This document shows, in pieces, positions 1 through 9,145 of a stretch of DNA of 64,000 nt; the first letter of the stretch is position 1; every line of letters begins with the position of its first letter. The notes under the pieces are model-generated. The model worked only from the letters and a program-made list of their open reading frames with translations. It was not told the origin of the DNA and ran no database searches. Source of the DNA: Rhodocyclales bacterium (GTDB lineage Bacteria; Pseudomonadota; Gammaproteobacteria; Burkholderiales; Rhodocyclaceae); assembly GCA_026399475.1 (NCBI GenBank), contig JAPLQY010000023.1, forward strand, positions 118,369 to 182,368. Reading direction: 5' to 3'. The position numbers and the translations under genes were made by a program.

Positions 1-147
1 CTGACCGACCTTGCCAATTTCGCCCGAGTGAACGAAACCATGGCCAGGTACGTCAGCGAACCCTATCCGGCTCGCGCTGCGGTGGGCGTCAAGGAATTGC
101 CGCGCGGTGCGCTGGTCGAGGCCGATGCCGTGTTGGTCCTTGGCTGA
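1..147 (+). CDS. RidA-family (YjgF/YER057c/UK114) protein, C-terminal end only
   Basis: Frame 1 is open from the window edge to a TGA at 145-147 and encodes the last 48 residues of a protein. The segment [20 protein letters not shown] matches the conserved C-terminal signature of RidA/YjgF proteins (PAR.AV.V..LP..A.VE.). RidA enzymes hydrolyse reactive 2-aminoacrylate-type enamines and imines released by PLP enzymes. The gene overlaps the start of recG, which suggests translational coupling. The N-terminus lies outside the window, so the substrate-binding residues other than the PAR arginine cannot be checked. Confidence 0.8.
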   Translation: MTDLANFARVNETMARYVSEPYPARAAVGVKELPRGALVEADAVLVLG

Positions 148-2167
148 AAAGAAACCCGCTGGCGCCAACACCCTCGCCGCCAGGCTGGCGAAGCTCGGCC
201 TGCTCACCGATGCCGATTTCATTCTGCATCTGCCCCTGCGCTACGAAGACGAAACCCGCATCACGGCGATCCGCGATGCACAGCCGGGCCTTGCCGCGCA
301 GTTCGAAGTCGAGGTAGTCGACAGCGAAATCACCTATCGGCCGCGCCGCCAGTTGCTGGCCCGCGTCGCCGACGCCAGTGGCGCGCTGACCCTGCGTTTC
401 CTGAATTTTTATCCGAGTCAGCAGAAGGCCTTGCAGGCCGGCACCCGTCTGCGGATTTTTGGCGAACTCCACGACGGCTATCTCGGCCCCGAAATCATCC
501 ATCCGCGCTTTCATGTGGTTGGCGCGGGCGAGTCTTTGCCGGAGCGTCTGACGCCGGTCTATCCGACGACGGCCGGCCTCGGCCAGGCCACCTTGCGCCG
601 CCTGATCGAGCGTGCATTGGAGCGTGCCGATCTGACCGACACGCTGCCGGCGAGTCTGCGCGAAGGCCTGCGCCTGCCGGAGTTTGCCGCCGCCATCCGG
701 CGCTTGCATACGCCGCCACCGGAAATGACCAAGGCAGTGCTGGACTCGCGCGACCATCCGGCCTGGCGCCGCGTGCAGTTCGACGAGTTGCTGGCGCAGC
801 AACTCAGCCTGCGCCGTGCCTACACCGCCCGCCGCGCGCGCGGTGCGCCGCGGCTTGTGGCCTCGGCAACGCTCACCGCGGCGCTGCTGGCTTCCCTGCC
901 GTTTCGCCTGACCAAAGCGCAGCAGCGCGCCTGGCGGGAGATCGCTGCCGACCTCGGGCAGCCGCATCCGATGCAGCGCCTGCTGCAGGGTGATGTCGGC
1001 AGTGGCAAGACCGTGGTCGCCGCACTGGCCATGCTGCATGCGGTTGAAGCCGGGCATCAGGCGGCCCTGATGGCGCCCACGGAAATCCTCGCCGAGCAGC
1101 ATTACCGCAAGCTGGCAGCATGGCTGCAGCCAATCGGCATAGAAGTCGCCTGGCTCACCGGCAGCCTGAAAAAGCGCGAGAAGGAGGCGGTGATCGCAAG
1201 GATTGCAAGCGGCGAGACGCCGATCGCGATCGGCACCCACGCCCTGATCGAAGACAAGGTCGAGTTCGCCCGACTCGGCCTGGCGATTGTCGACGAGCAG
1301 CACCGCTTCGGCGTTCGCCAGCGCCTGGCGCTGAAGGAGAAGGGCCTTTTCGCGCATCAACTGGCGATGTCGGCGACGCCGATCCCGCGCACCCTGGCCA
1401 TGAGCTACTACGCCGATCTGGATGTTTCGGTACTCGACGAACTGCCGCCCGGCCGCACTCCGGTCACCACCAAGCTGGTGTCGGAAGCCCGCCGCGACCA
1501 GGTCGTGGCGCGAGTCCATGAGGCCTGTCGGGCCGGAGGCCAGGCCTACTGGGTCTGCCCGCTTATAGAAGAAAGCGAAACCCTGCAACTCAAGACGGCC
1601 GAGGAAACCTTCGCCCGTCTCGCGGCTGACCTCCCCGACCTGCGCATCGGCCTGGTGCATGGCCGCCTCAAGGCAGCGGAAAAGGCCGCGGTGATGAGCG
1701 CCTTCGTGACCAACGAAATCCAGGTGCTGGTGGCGACCACGGTGATCGAAGTCGGCGTCGACGTGCCCAATGCCAGTCTGATGGTGATCGAACACGCCGA
1801 GCGTTTCGGCCTCGCGCAATTGCACCAGTTGCGCGGCCGCGTCGGCCGCGGCGTGGCCCAATCCGCCTGCATCCTGCTCTACGCGCAGCCATTGGGCGAA
1901 CTCGCCCGGGCTCGGCTGAAAGTCATATTTGAAAGCACCGATGGTTTCGAGATCGCCCGCGAGGATTTGCGTCTGCGCGGTCCCGGCGAATTCATCGGCG
2001 CGCGGCAGAGCGGCCTGCCGCTGCTGCGCTACGCCGACCTCGAAGATGCTGCGCTGGTCGAACAGGCGCGCGCCGTGGCGGAAGACATGCTGCACAACGC
2101 GCCGGAGGCTGCCGCTGCACATCTGCAGCGCTGGCTGGGCGGCCGCGAGGAATTGCTCAAGGCTTGA
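125..2167 (+). CDS. recG: ATP-dependent DNA helicase RecG
   Basis: Encodes about 680 residues, close to the 693 of E. coli RecG. RecG is a superfamily 2 helicase that remodels stalled forks and Holliday junctions. The N-terminal third is the wedge/OB domain, followed by helicase motif I (GDVGSGKT), motif Ia ([11 protein letters not shown]), motif II as DEQHRFG, motif III ([10 protein letters not shown]), motif V ([14 protein letters not shown]) and motif VI (QLRGRVGRG). The C-terminal RecG wedge-contacting segment is present ([16 protein letters not shown]). An in-frame GTG at 107 would add six residues; I prefer ATG 125, which has GAGG just upstream. Either start overlaps the upstream RidA-like gene. 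Confidence 0.95.
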   Translation: MPCWSLAEKKPAGANTLAARLAKLGLLTDADFILHLPLRYEDETRITAIRDAQPGLAAQFEVEVVDSEITYRPRRQLLARVADASGALTLRFLNFYPSQQKALQAGTRLRIFGELHDGYLGPEIIHPRFHVVGAGESLPERLTPVYPTTAGLGQATLRRLIERALERADLTDTLPASLREGLRLPEFAAAIRRLHTPPPEMTKAVLDSRDHPAWRRVQFDELLAQQLSLRRAYTARRARGAPRLVASATLTAALLASLPFRLTKAQQRAWREIAADLGQPHPMQRLLQGDVGSGKTVVAALAMLHAVEAGHQAALMAPTEILAEQHYRKLAAWLQPIGIEVAWLTGSLKKREKEAVIARIASGETPIAIGTHALIEDKVEFARLGLAIVDEQHRFGVRQRLALKEKGLFAHQLAMSATPIPRTLAMSYYADLDVSVLDELPPGRTPVTTKLVSEARRDQVVARVHEACRAGGQAYWVCPLIEESETLQLKTAEETFARLAADLPDLRIGLVHGRLKAAEKAAVMSAFVTNEIQVLVATTVIEVGVDVPNASLMVIEHAERFGLAQLHQLRGRVGRGVAQSACILLYAQPLGELARARLKVIFESTDGFEIAREDLRLRGPGEFIGARQSGLPLLRYADLEDAALVEQARAVAEDMLHNAPEAAAAHLQRWLGGREELLKA

Positions 2168-2235
2168 GCGCCGTCCCGCGAATCCGAAAATGATAACGGC
2201 TAATTCGGCGGTCGCCCCCGTTCGCTTCGCTCTCT

Positions 2236-2266
2236 GGGCGCTGCGCGATACAGCCGCGCAGCGCCC
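2236..2266 (+). terminator. Strong hairpin downstream of recG
   Basis: A perfect 12-bp inverted repeat (GGGCGCTGCGCG, 7-base loop, CGCGCAGCGCCC) lies 69 bp after the recG stop and 39 bp before the next start codon. There is no U-run after it, so it is either an atypical terminator, an mRNA-stabilising stem or a copy of a REP-like dispersed element. I cannot distinguish these from one window. Confidence 0.45.
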
Positions 2267-2304
2267 CTGAGCTTGGATGTTGACCCGTAGAAACGGAGTC
2301 CGAA

Positions 2305-2586
2305 ATGGCAGCAAGCAGCAAGTGTCAAAGTTGCGGCATGCCTCTCAAGGCTGACCCGAAAGGCGGTGGAACCAAGGCTGACGGAAGCTTGAGCCGGGAG
2401 TATTGCAGCTACTGCTACGTCAATGGGGCATTCGTGAATCCCGACATGAGCATGGAAGAAATGAAAGTTCTGGTGGTCGAGAAGTTGCGGGAGAGAGGGT
2501 TTCCCAAGTTCGTGGCCAGCTTCTTTGCCGGCGGGCTTGGCCGGCTCAAGCGATGGAAGCAGGTGCATGAATCCGGCGAAGGTTGA
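2305..2586 (+). CDS. Small zinc-ribbon domain protein
   Basis: A 93-residue protein that starts at an ATG preceded by ACGGAG. The N-terminus carries CQSCGMPL and later YCSYCYVNGAF, i.e. two CxxC pairs that would bind one zinc ion, as in the 'putative zinc ribbon' family (PF12674-like). The rest is a short helical tail with EEMKVLVVEKL. Members of this family are usually unannotated stand-alone proteins; the biochemical role is unknown. The next gene begins inside its last codons, so the two are translated as a pair. Confidence 0.75.
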   Translation: MAASSKCQSCGMPLKADPKGGGTKADGSLSREYCSYCYVNGAFVNPDMSMEEMKVLVVEKLRERGFPKFVASFFAGGLGRLKRWKQVHESGEG

Positions 2587-2857
2587 GCGTGAGCAGCTGC
2601 GCCTGCTTACGGACCTGCCGAACGTGGGCCCTGCCATGGCAAGGGATCTGGAGTTCATCGGCGTCCGTACGCCGGCGCAACTGATTGGCCGCGATCCGCT
2701 CGATCTCTACCGGAGCCTCTGCGCCAAAAGCTCGACGCGGCAGGACCCCTGTGTGCTGGACGTGTTCATATCCGTCACGCGCTTCATGGACGGCGAAGAG
2801 CCCAAGCCCTGGTGGGCATACACCGCGGAGCGGAAGCGGAAATATGGCGCCCTGTGA
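2567..2857 (+). CDS. Cdd1-like helix-hairpin-helix protein
   Basis: A 96-residue protein from ATG 2567 (MNPAKVEREQLRLL). It contains LTDLPNVGPAMARDLEFIGV, a helix-hairpin-helix-like 'LPNVGPAxAxDL' signature, followed by PAQLIGRDPLDLY and a C-terminal KPWWAYTAERK. This is the pattern of the 'pathogenicity locus Cdd1' family (PF11731), small proteins often proposed to bind DNA or act beside other HhH proteins. The open frame extends upstream to 2525, but the family starts near 2567. It overlaps the zinc-ribbon gene by 20 bp, which implies co-expression. The function is not established. Confidence 0.75.
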   Translation: MNPAKVEREQLRLLTDLPNVGPAMARDLEFIGVRTPAQLIGRDPLDLYRSLCAKSSTRQDPCVLDVFISVTRFMDGEEPKPWWAYTAERKRKYGAL

Positions 2858-2899
2858 GGCGGGCGGCGCTGCCCGTCCGGCTGCCGGTAAAATTGCCGC

Positions 2900-3787
2900 A
2901 TGACTTTCGATGAACTCAAGCAGCGCCTGACCCTCTACGAGAAGCTGATGCGGCTCGACAAGCCGATCGGCACGCTGCTGCTGCTATGGCCCACGCTGTG
3001 GGCGTTGTGGATCGCGACCGACGGACAGCCGCAAGCGCTGGTGGCGTGGATATTCATCCTCGGCACGCTGCTGATGCGTTCAGCCGGTTGTGTCATCAAC
3101 GATTACGCCGACCGCGATTTCGATCCGCATGTCGAACGCACCAAGGACCGGCCGCTGGCGGCACGCCGTGTGTCCACGCGCGAGGCGCTGACGCTCGCCG
3201 GCGTTCTCGTTTTTCTTGCCTTCCTGCTGGTGCTGCCGATCTTCCGCGAGGTCTGGTGGCTGACGCTGATTGCCGTGTTTCTCGCTGCGAGCTACCCGTT
3301 TACCAAGCGCTTCTTCGCCTTGCCGCAGGCTTACCTGGGCGTCGCTTTCGGTTTCGGCATTCCCATGGCCTTTGCCGCGGTGACCGGCGAGGTCGGCGTG
3401 CTGGGCTGGACGCTGCTGGCCGCCAACATTTTCTGGGCACTGGCCTACGACACGGAATACGCCATGGTCGACCGCGAAGACGACCTCAAGATCGGCATCC
3501 GCACCGCGGCGATCACCTTCGGCCGTTTTGATGTGGTCGCCGTGATGCTGTGCTATGCCGCGACGCTGGGCATTCTGGCGGCGGTCGGCCGGGAACTGGA
3601 CTACGGCGTCCCGTACTTTTCCGGACTGGGGCTCGCCGCGGCGCTGGCGGCCTACCACTACACGCTGATTCGCCACCGCGACCGCGCAGGCTGCTTCGCC
3701 GCCTTCCGCCACAACAACTGGTTTGGCGCGGCGATCTTCGCCGGCATCTTCGCCGAACTCAATCTCCGGCCCTGGCTGACGCAGTAA
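2900..3787 (+). CDS. ubiA: 4-hydroxybenzoate polyprenyltransferase UbiA
   Basis: A 295-residue integral membrane prenyltransferase that attaches the polyprenyl tail to 4-hydroxybenzoate in ubiquinone biosynthesis. The first Asp-rich, Mg-diphosphate-binding motif is visible as NDYADRDFD with RTKDRPL following, and the second as [13 protein letters not shown]. The rest is a run of hydrophobic helices typical of the family, and the length matches E. coli UbiA (290). It is followed after 25 bp by ubiD, the next but one step of the same pathway, supporting an operon. Confidence 0.95.
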   Translation: MTFDELKQRLTLYEKLMRLDKPIGTLLLLWPTLWALWIATDGQPQALVAWIFILGTLLMRSAGCVINDYADRDFDPHVERTKDRPLAARRVSTREALTLAGVLVFLAFLLVLPIFREVWWLTLIAVFLAASYPFTKRFFALPQAYLGVAFGFGIPMAFAAVTGEVGVLGWTLLAANIFWALAYDTEYAMVDREDDLKIGIRTAAITFGRFDVVAVMLCYAATLGILAAVGRELDYGVPYFSGLGLAAALAAYHYTLIRHRDRAGCFAAFRHNNWFGAAIFAGIFAELNLRPWLTQ

Positions 3788-3812
3788 TTCGTCTGGCGGT
3801 TACACTTCCCCC

Positions 3813-5303
3813 ATGAGATATACCGATCTGAGAGACTTCATTGCGCAACTCGAAGCGCTCGGCGAGCTCAAGCGAATAGCGGTGGAGGTCGATCCCTGCC
3901 TGGAGATGACGGAAATCGCTGACCGCGTGCTGCGCGCCGGCGGGCCGGCCCTGCTCTTCGAAAAGCCGAAGGGGCATTCGATGCCGGTGCTGGCCAACCT
4001 GTTCGGCACGCCGCGCCGGGTGGCGCTTGGCATTGCCGCCGCAGAAGGCGAGGACAGCGCCGACACTGACTGGAAGACCCGCCTGCGCGAAGTCGGCACG
4101 CTGCTGGCCTACCTCAAGGAACCCGAGCCGCCGAAGGGCTTGAAGGATGCCTGGGACAAGCTGCCGGTGCTGAAGCAGGTGCTCAACATGGCGCCGAAGG
4201 TTCTGAACTCGGCGCCTTGTCAGGAGGTGCTGTGGGAAGGCAAGGATATCGATCTGGCGCGCCTGCCGGTGCAGACCTGCTGGCCCGGCGATGTAGCGCC
4301 CTTGATTACCTGGGGCCTGGTGGTCACCCGCGGGCCGAACAAGACGCGACAGAACCTCGGCATCTACCGCCAGCAGATCATCGCCCCCGACAAAGTCATC
4401 ATGCGCTGGCTGGCGCATCGCGGCGGCGCGCTGGATTACCGGGAACATTGCACGGCGCATCCCGGCGAGCCCTTTCCGGTCGCGGTGGTGATCGGCGCCG
4501 ATCCGGCGACGATTCTGGCCGCCGTCACGCCGGTGCCCGATACGCTGTCGGAATACCAGTTCGCCGGGCTGCTGCGTGGCAGCAAGACCGAACTGGTGAA
4601 GTGTCTTGGCTCGGATTTGCAAGTGCCGGCCTCCGCCGAGATCGTGCTGGAAGGCGTCATTCATCCCAACGAAACCGCAGACGAGGGGCCGTTTGGCGAC
4701 CACACCGGCTATTACAACGAGGTGGCCGAGTTCCCGGTGTTCACCGTCCTGCGCATCACGATGCGGCGCGACCCGATCTACCATTCCACCTACACCGGCA
4801 AGCCGCCCGACGAGCCGGCGATGCTCGGCGTCGCACTGAACGAAGTGTTCGTCCCGCTGCTGCAAAAGCAGTTTCCCGAGATCACCGATTTCTACCTGCC
4901 GCCCGAGGGCTGCTCCTACCGGATGGCCGTGGTCAGCATCAGGAAACAGTATCCGGGGCATGCCAAGCGCGTGATGTTCGGCATCTGGAGCTTCCTGCGC
5001 CAGTTCATGTACACCAAGTTCATCATCGTCACCGACGAGGACGTCGATGTGCGCTCCTGGCCCGAGGTGATCTGGGCGCTGACCACCCGGGTCGATGCGG
5101 CGCGCGACACCCTGATTGCCGAGAACACGCCCATTGATTACCTCGATTTCGCTTCACCGGTGGCAAGCCTCGGGAGCAAAATGGGCATCGACGCCACCAA
5201 CAAGTGGCCGGGCGAGACGACTCGCGAGTGGGGCCGTCCGATCGCCATGGACCCGGTGGTCAAGCAGCGCGTAGATGCGCTCTGGCAACAACTCGGTTTG
5301 TAG
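3813..5303 (+). CDS. ubiD: 4-hydroxy-3-polyprenylbenzoate decarboxylase UbiD
   Basis: A 496-residue protein, almost exactly the length of E. coli UbiD (497). It decarboxylates the prenylated 4-hydroxybenzoate made by UbiA, using prenylated FMN. The N-terminal [20 protein letters not shown] and internal [12 protein letters not shown] (with the conserved glutamate and glycines of the active site) are typical. The prenyl-FMN synthase UbiX is not in the window. Nothing in the sequence suggests a substrate other than the ubiquinone intermediate, and adjacency to ubiA supports the assignment. Confidence 0.95.
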   Translation: MRYTDLRDFIAQLEALGELKRIAVEVDPCLEMTEIADRVLRAGGPALLFEKPKGHSMPVLANLFGTPRRVALGIAAAEGEDSADTDWKTRLREVGTLLAYLKEPEPPKGLKDAWDKLPVLKQVLNMAPKVLNSAPCQEVLWEGKDIDLARLPVQTCWPGDVAPLITWGLVVTRGPNKTRQNLGIYRQQIIAPDKVIMRWLAHRGGALDYREHCTAHPGEPFPVAVVIGADPATILAAVTPVPDTLSEYQFAGLLRGSKTELVKCLGSDLQVPASAEIVLEGVIHPNETADEGPFGDHTGYYNEVAEFPVFTVLRITMRRDPIYHSTYTGKPPDEPAMLGVALNEVFVPLLQKQFPEITDFYLPPEGCSYRMAVVSIRKQYPGHAKRVMFGIWSFLRQFMYTKFIIVTDEDVDVRSWPEVIWALTTRVDAARDTLIAENTPIDYLDFASPVASLGSKMGIDATNKWPGETTREWGRPIAMDPVVKQRVDALWQQLGL

Positions 5304-5311
5304 GAGGAGCG

Positions 5312-5734
5312 ATGGGCGAACCGGAAGTGATCGCTGCACAGGAAGATGACGGCCAACTCGACGGCCCGCGCGCCTGGTGTCATGTGATGTACGGCCTTCA
5401 TGCGCTGTCGGCGGTGTCCGGCATCCTGACCTCGGCTTCGATCGTCGGTGCCTTCGTCTTCGGCTGGCCCTCGATCATTGCGGTGATCATCAACTACGTC
5501 ACCCGCGACAGGGTGCGCGGCACTTGGCTGGAAACCCATTGGCGCTGGCAGTTGCGCAGCTTCTGGTTTGCGGCGCTGTGGCTGTTGGTGGCCGGCCTGC
5601 TGATGATCACCCTGATCGGCATTCCTGCCGCGATACTGGTCGTCGTCAGCACCGGACTCTGGGTACTCTACCGCGTGATCCGCGGCTGGCTGGCGCTGCT
5701 CGACCGGCGCGCGATGCCGGTGCCGGCGGCCTGA
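5312..5734 (+). CDS. Small membrane protein (DUF4870-like)
   Basis: A 140-residue protein starting eight bases after the ubiD stop, with an excellent GGAGGAG ribosome site that overlaps the ubiD stop region. It has three predicted membrane helices: the region from MYGLHALSAVSGILTSASIV, then GWPSIIAVIINYV, and a third around FWFAALWLLVAGLLMITLIG. Between them is a conserved THWRWQLRSFWF stretch. The layout resembles DUF4870-type proteins found near ubiquinone or cell-envelope genes in betaproteobacteria. No function is known; co-transcription with ubiA-ubiD is likely from the spacing. Confidence 0.7.
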   Translation: MGEPEVIAAQEDDGQLDGPRAWCHVMYGLHALSAVSGILTSASIVGAFVFGWPSIIAVIINYVTRDRVRGTWLETHWRWQLRSFWFAALWLLVAGLLMITLIGIPAAILVVVSTGLWVLYRVIRGWLALLDRRAMPVPAA

Positions 5735-5819
5735 AGCTCGGCATACAGCGCGACACGATAGCCACAAACTGATCGGCGGCTTGCACATAGCCAATCGGCG
5801 ATGCAGCAGCGACGGCCGC

Positions 5820-8411
5820 TCAGGATTGCTTGGCGATGGCGGCCTCGACCTCGTCGGCCTTGACAGCCGGTTTGACTACCAGCACGGCACACTTGAGTGT
5901 CCCGACGACCCGGTCGGTCACGCTGCCGGCGATGACGCGGTTGAGGCTCTTGCCGCGGTGGTGGCCGACCACGACCAGGTCGGCGCCGAGTTCCTCTGCC
6001 GTCTCGATGATGGCCTGTGCCGGCGCGGCGCAGACAATGCGCGTGTCGCAGTCCACCACGCCATCGAGCCGCATCAGGCCAGCCTTGTGCGTGGCATCAG
6101 CCGCGGCTTCCGCGCGGTCTTTTTCATGGGCGATGGCGCAGACGATGGTAACCGGAGTGCCGGTGATCCTGGCTATCTGGGTGGCCAGTTCGGCGACGCT
6201 GTCGCTGTGGTCGCTGCCGTCGCTGGCAACCAGGATGCGCTTTTTCCACATGCCGGCCTGCCAGCCGGCAACCAGAACGTGGCAGGATGCGCTGCCGATG
6301 ACATGCGCTGCCGCGTCGCCCAGCAGCTTGTCCTTGATGTCGCGCGGCGGCCGCCGGCCGATGATGAGAATGTTGGTGTCGCATGCGGTTGCGGCGGCGA
6401 CGACTTCCGGCACCGGCTGCCTGCCGTGGCGCACGATCTCCTCGCTGTCGACGCCGGCCACCATGGCCTGGCGAACCACGGGGGCAAGGCGCGCGCGCGC
6501 CAGTTCGAGTTCGGCCGGCGTGTCGACGGCGGTCATGATGTCGAGCGTGACGCCGAAACTGCGCGCCAGGGCGATGGCGATCTCGGTCGGCGCGCGCGAG
6601 AATTCGCTGCCGTCGGTCGCCAGCAGCAGGCGCTGGCGGCGGAAGCCGTCGGGCAGGAGCTTGCCGTGGCATTCCTTGAAGATGCGCGTCTTGCAACCGC
6701 GGCAGATGTCGGGGTCGAGCGTCCAGTAGAGCGCGCCGGTGACATTGGTCATGACCGGGAAGAAGGCGCCTTCGCCGATATCTCTGACGTAATCGCCGTG
6801 CTTGAGGAACTTGTGCAAGTGCTGGTTGAGGCGATAGAAATACAGGCCGCCGCCGAGCCGCCTCCGGCGTCGGGCCTCCTGGGCCAGCACCTCGGCGCCG
6901 GCGACGTCGATGTAGCTCAGGCTGGCCGCCGCGATGAGCACGGACTTCTGCAGGGGGTTGTCCTCGTCGATCTGCTGCAATGTCTGTTGCACGTAGCTGG
7001 CTGCGCCGAAGTAGAGCGCGCCGTTCACGCGCACGATGCGCAGTTGCGGGCATTCCGCGCGGCCGCTGGCGCGCACGAAGTGGTAGGCGCCTTCTTCAGG
7101 CGCCGGCACCACGGGGATGATCTCGGGGCGCGAAGTGCGGTAAAGGAACATTACCAGCGACAGGAAGACGCCGATGAAAATGCCGGCTTCGAGGTTGAAC
7201 AGCGTGCCGACCAGCGTCGCGGTCAGGATCGCCGACTCGGCCTTGCTGGTGTGCCAGATGGCATGGATGTGATGGAAATCGATCAGGCCCCAGGCAACCA
7301 GGAAGAGGATGCCGGCCATGGCGGCGGTAGGCAGGTAGGCGGCCAGGGGGGCGACCAGCAGCAGCACCAGGATCAGGAAGATCGAGGCGAACACCGAGGC
7401 CAGCGGGGTACGCGCACCGCCTTCGTAATTGACGCCGCTGCGGTTGAACGAGCCCGACGAGGCGTAGCCCGAGAAGAAGGCCCCGGCGATGTTGGACAGG
7501 CCCTGGCCGATGAACTCCTGGTTGCCGTCGATGCGCTGCTCGGAACGCACGGCAATGGCGCGGCTGATGGACACGGCCTCGGTCAGCGCCAGCATGGTGA
7601 TGACCAGTGCCGGGCCCAGGGTCGCGCGCAGCGATCCCAGCGAGAGATCCGGCAGCGACAGCGGCGGCAGCGTCGCCGGTAGCGCGCCGACGGTCGTGAT
7701 GCCTGTGGCCGCCTCGCCGAGCCAGAGGTTCAGGCCCTCGGCGACCAGGCTGCCGATGACCATTGCCAGGATCATGTAGGGCAGCTTTTTCACGTATTGC
7801 CGCGCCAGGATGCCACTGACCAGCGTGATGGCGGCGATCGCAGTGACCCAGGGATTGATGTCGGCAAACTGCACGAAGAACTGGTGGATGGTCTCGTAGA
7901 AGGGCGTGCCGCGCGGGATGTTGATGCCGAAGAAGCTCCTGACCTGGCTCGCTGCAATGAGGATGGCGGCGCCGGCGGTGAAGCCGATGACCACGGTATG
8001 CGAGATGAAATTCACCAGTACGCCCATGCGGGCCAGACCCAGCACCAGCTGGAAGACGCCGACCAGGAAGGTCAGCGTCAGCACCAGGCTGATGTAGTGC
8101 GCCGAGCCGGGCTCGGCCTGATGCGACAGCGCGGCGAAGATGGCGATGGAAATCGCCGTGGTCGGGCCGGAGACGAGGTGCCAGCTCGAGCCGAACAGCG
8201 CAGCGATGACGGTTGGCAGCATGGCGGCGTAGAGGCCGTATTGCGGCGGCAGGCCGGCGATGGTGGCAAAGGCGACGCCCTGGGGGAGCACGATCAGCGC
8301 GCCCGTGAGGCCGGCGATCAGGTCATCGCGCAGCGTTTCCCTGCCGACCTGCGGCCACCATTTGAGGAAGGGCAACCATTGCGACAGAAGGAAAGCACGG
8401 CGGGAGGTCAT
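5820..8411 (-). CDS. SulP-family anion transporter fused to STAS and two USP domains
   Basis: An 863-residue fusion. Residues of about 1-420 are the SulP/SLC26 membrane domain (DDLIAGLTGALIVLPQGVAF near the N-terminus, the SulP signature region). About 450-565 is a STAS domain (VLIAAASLSYIDVAGAEVL). Then comes a linker with a cysteine cluster, DICRGCKTRIFKEC, followed by two universal-stress-protein domains, one starting at RLLLATDGSEFSR and one at KRILVASDGSDHSD. Both keep the C-terminal nucleotide-binding pattern (IIGRRPP...HVIGSASCHVLV and VVGHHRGKSLNRVIAGS). SulP proteins move sulfate, bicarbonate or other anions; the substrate cannot be read from sequence. The USP pair probably gives ATP-dependent control. 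Confidence 0.9.
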   Translation of the reverse strand: MTSRRAFLLSQWLPFLKWWPQVGRETLRDDLIAGLTGALIVLPQGVAFATIAGLPPQYGLYAAMLPTVIAALFGSSWHLVSGPTTAISIAIFAALSHQAEPGSAHYISLVLTLTFLVGVFQLVLGLARMGVLVNFISHTVVIGFTAGAAILIAASQVRSFFGINIPRGTPFYETIHQFFVQFADINPWVTAIAAITLVSGILARQYVKKLPYMILAMVIGSLVAEGLNLWLGEAATGITTVGALPATLPPLSLPDLSLGSLRATLGPALVITMLALTEAVSISRAIAVRSEQRIDGNQEFIGQGLSNIAGAFFSGYASSGSFNRSGVNYEGGARTPLASVFASIFLILVLLLVAPLAAYLPTAAMAGILFLVAWGLIDFHHIHAIWHTSKAESAILTATLVGTLFNLEAGIFIGVFLSLVMFLYRTSRPEIIPVVPAPEEGAYHFVRASGRAECPQLRIVRVNGALYFGAASYVQQTLQQIDEDNPLQKSVLIAAASLSYIDVAGAEVLAQEARRRRRLGGGLYFYRLNQHLHKFLKHGDYVRDIGEGAFFPVMTNVTGALYWTLDPDICRGCKTRIFKECHGKLLPDGFRRQRLLLATDGSEFSRAPTEIAIALARSFGVTLDIMTAVDTPAELELARARLAPVVRQAMVAGVDSEEIVRHGRQPVPEVVAAATACDTNILIIGRRPPRDIKDKLLGDAAAHVIGSASCHVLVAGWQAGMWKKRILVASDGSDHSDSVAELATQIARITGTPVTIVCAIAHEKDRAEAAADATHKAGLMRLDGVVDCDTRIVCAAPAQAIIETAEELGADLVVVGHHRGKSLNRVIAGSVTDRVVGTLKCAVLVVKPAVKADEVEAAIAKQS

Positions 8412-8648
8412 TGGGGCGAGAGCGGAGGCAGAGCCCCGTATATTAGCAAATGGTTATCAATTCGTCAGGAATTGAAGTCCGGGGCAGTCGTGAGAAGCGT
8501 GGAAGTTTTGCGAGTAGCGGACGGACTTCGCGCATGGTTTTGCCCTTGCCATTGCGGGAATGGATACAACTTTGCGTCCAGCCCGAGCAAGGGTTTCCGG
8601 TGCGCCGGGATAGCTCATGACGGTGCCGGTCGGCACCCGCCGAATTTC

Positions 8649-9029
8649 CTACGATTTCAGGTAAGGCACATACGCCATGTCGGTCTTGCCGATGTGATTG
8701 ACGAGCCAGTCCCTGAGGAACACCACGGTATCCGCCGAAATGTCCTGCCCGATGGACTTGACCTGCAGTTCTCCCAGCTTGGTTCGAAACGCAGCATGTT
8801 CGGCCATGTGTTTGACCAGATCGGGATAGCCCGCAGACTTCATCATGGATTCCTCTACCGTGAAGTGCTCCCGGATATAGTGCTTCAGCCGGGTGATCGC
8901 GTAAACGCCGAAAAGCGTACGCTCGTCCGCCGCGGCGCTTTCCAGCTCGGCGAGCCACTGGAAAATTGCCTTGTGTTGCTCATCCAGCAGCGGAACGCCC
9001 GTGCTGAGGGCCGGAGTCCATTCGATCAT
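8649..9029 (-). CDS. Bacteriohemerythrin
   Basis: A 126-residue stand-alone hemerythrin. The di-iron ligands are visible in order: DEQHKAIF (His with the preceding acid), HYIREHFTVEESMM (H...E pattern), HMAEHAAF, and a C-terminal HIGKTDMAY (H....D). These carboxylate-bridged diiron proteins bind O2 (or NO) reversibly and serve in oxygen sensing, storage or delivery. It is divergent from the alkane monooxygenase gene with 116 bp between the start codons, so it might supply O2 to that enzyme; this link is inference. The length is typical. Confidence 0.9.
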   Translation of the reverse strand: MIEWTPALSTGVPLLDEQHKAIFQWLAELESAAADERTLFGVYAITRLKHYIREHFTVEESMMKSAGYPDLVKHMAEHAAFRTKLGELQVKSIGQDISADTVVFLRDWLVNHIGKTDMAYVPYLKS

Positions 9030-9145
9030 GGATGAAATGGTAGCACTTAAGGGTTCCGGTACGGATGGTCTTCCCCGGATGTTGCGCGGCGAAAGGCTTG
9101 AAAGACGGGGCGGGCTCGGTTACCGTTGCTGGCGGAGGATCCTCG

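Noticed and set aside
89..2314. 741-residue open frame on the minus strand across recG
   Set aside because: recG has all helicase motifs; the antisense frame is an effect of high GC codon use.
5781..7682. 633-residue plus-strand frame opposite the SulP gene
   Set aside because: Low-complexity His/Asp/Gly/Arg-rich translation typical of antisense frames; SulP domains are clear on the minus strand.
8622..8637. GGTGCC-GGTC-GGCACC hairpin just downstream of the hemerythrin gene
   Set aside because: Only a 6-bp stem with no T-run on the minus strand; too weak to call a terminator.
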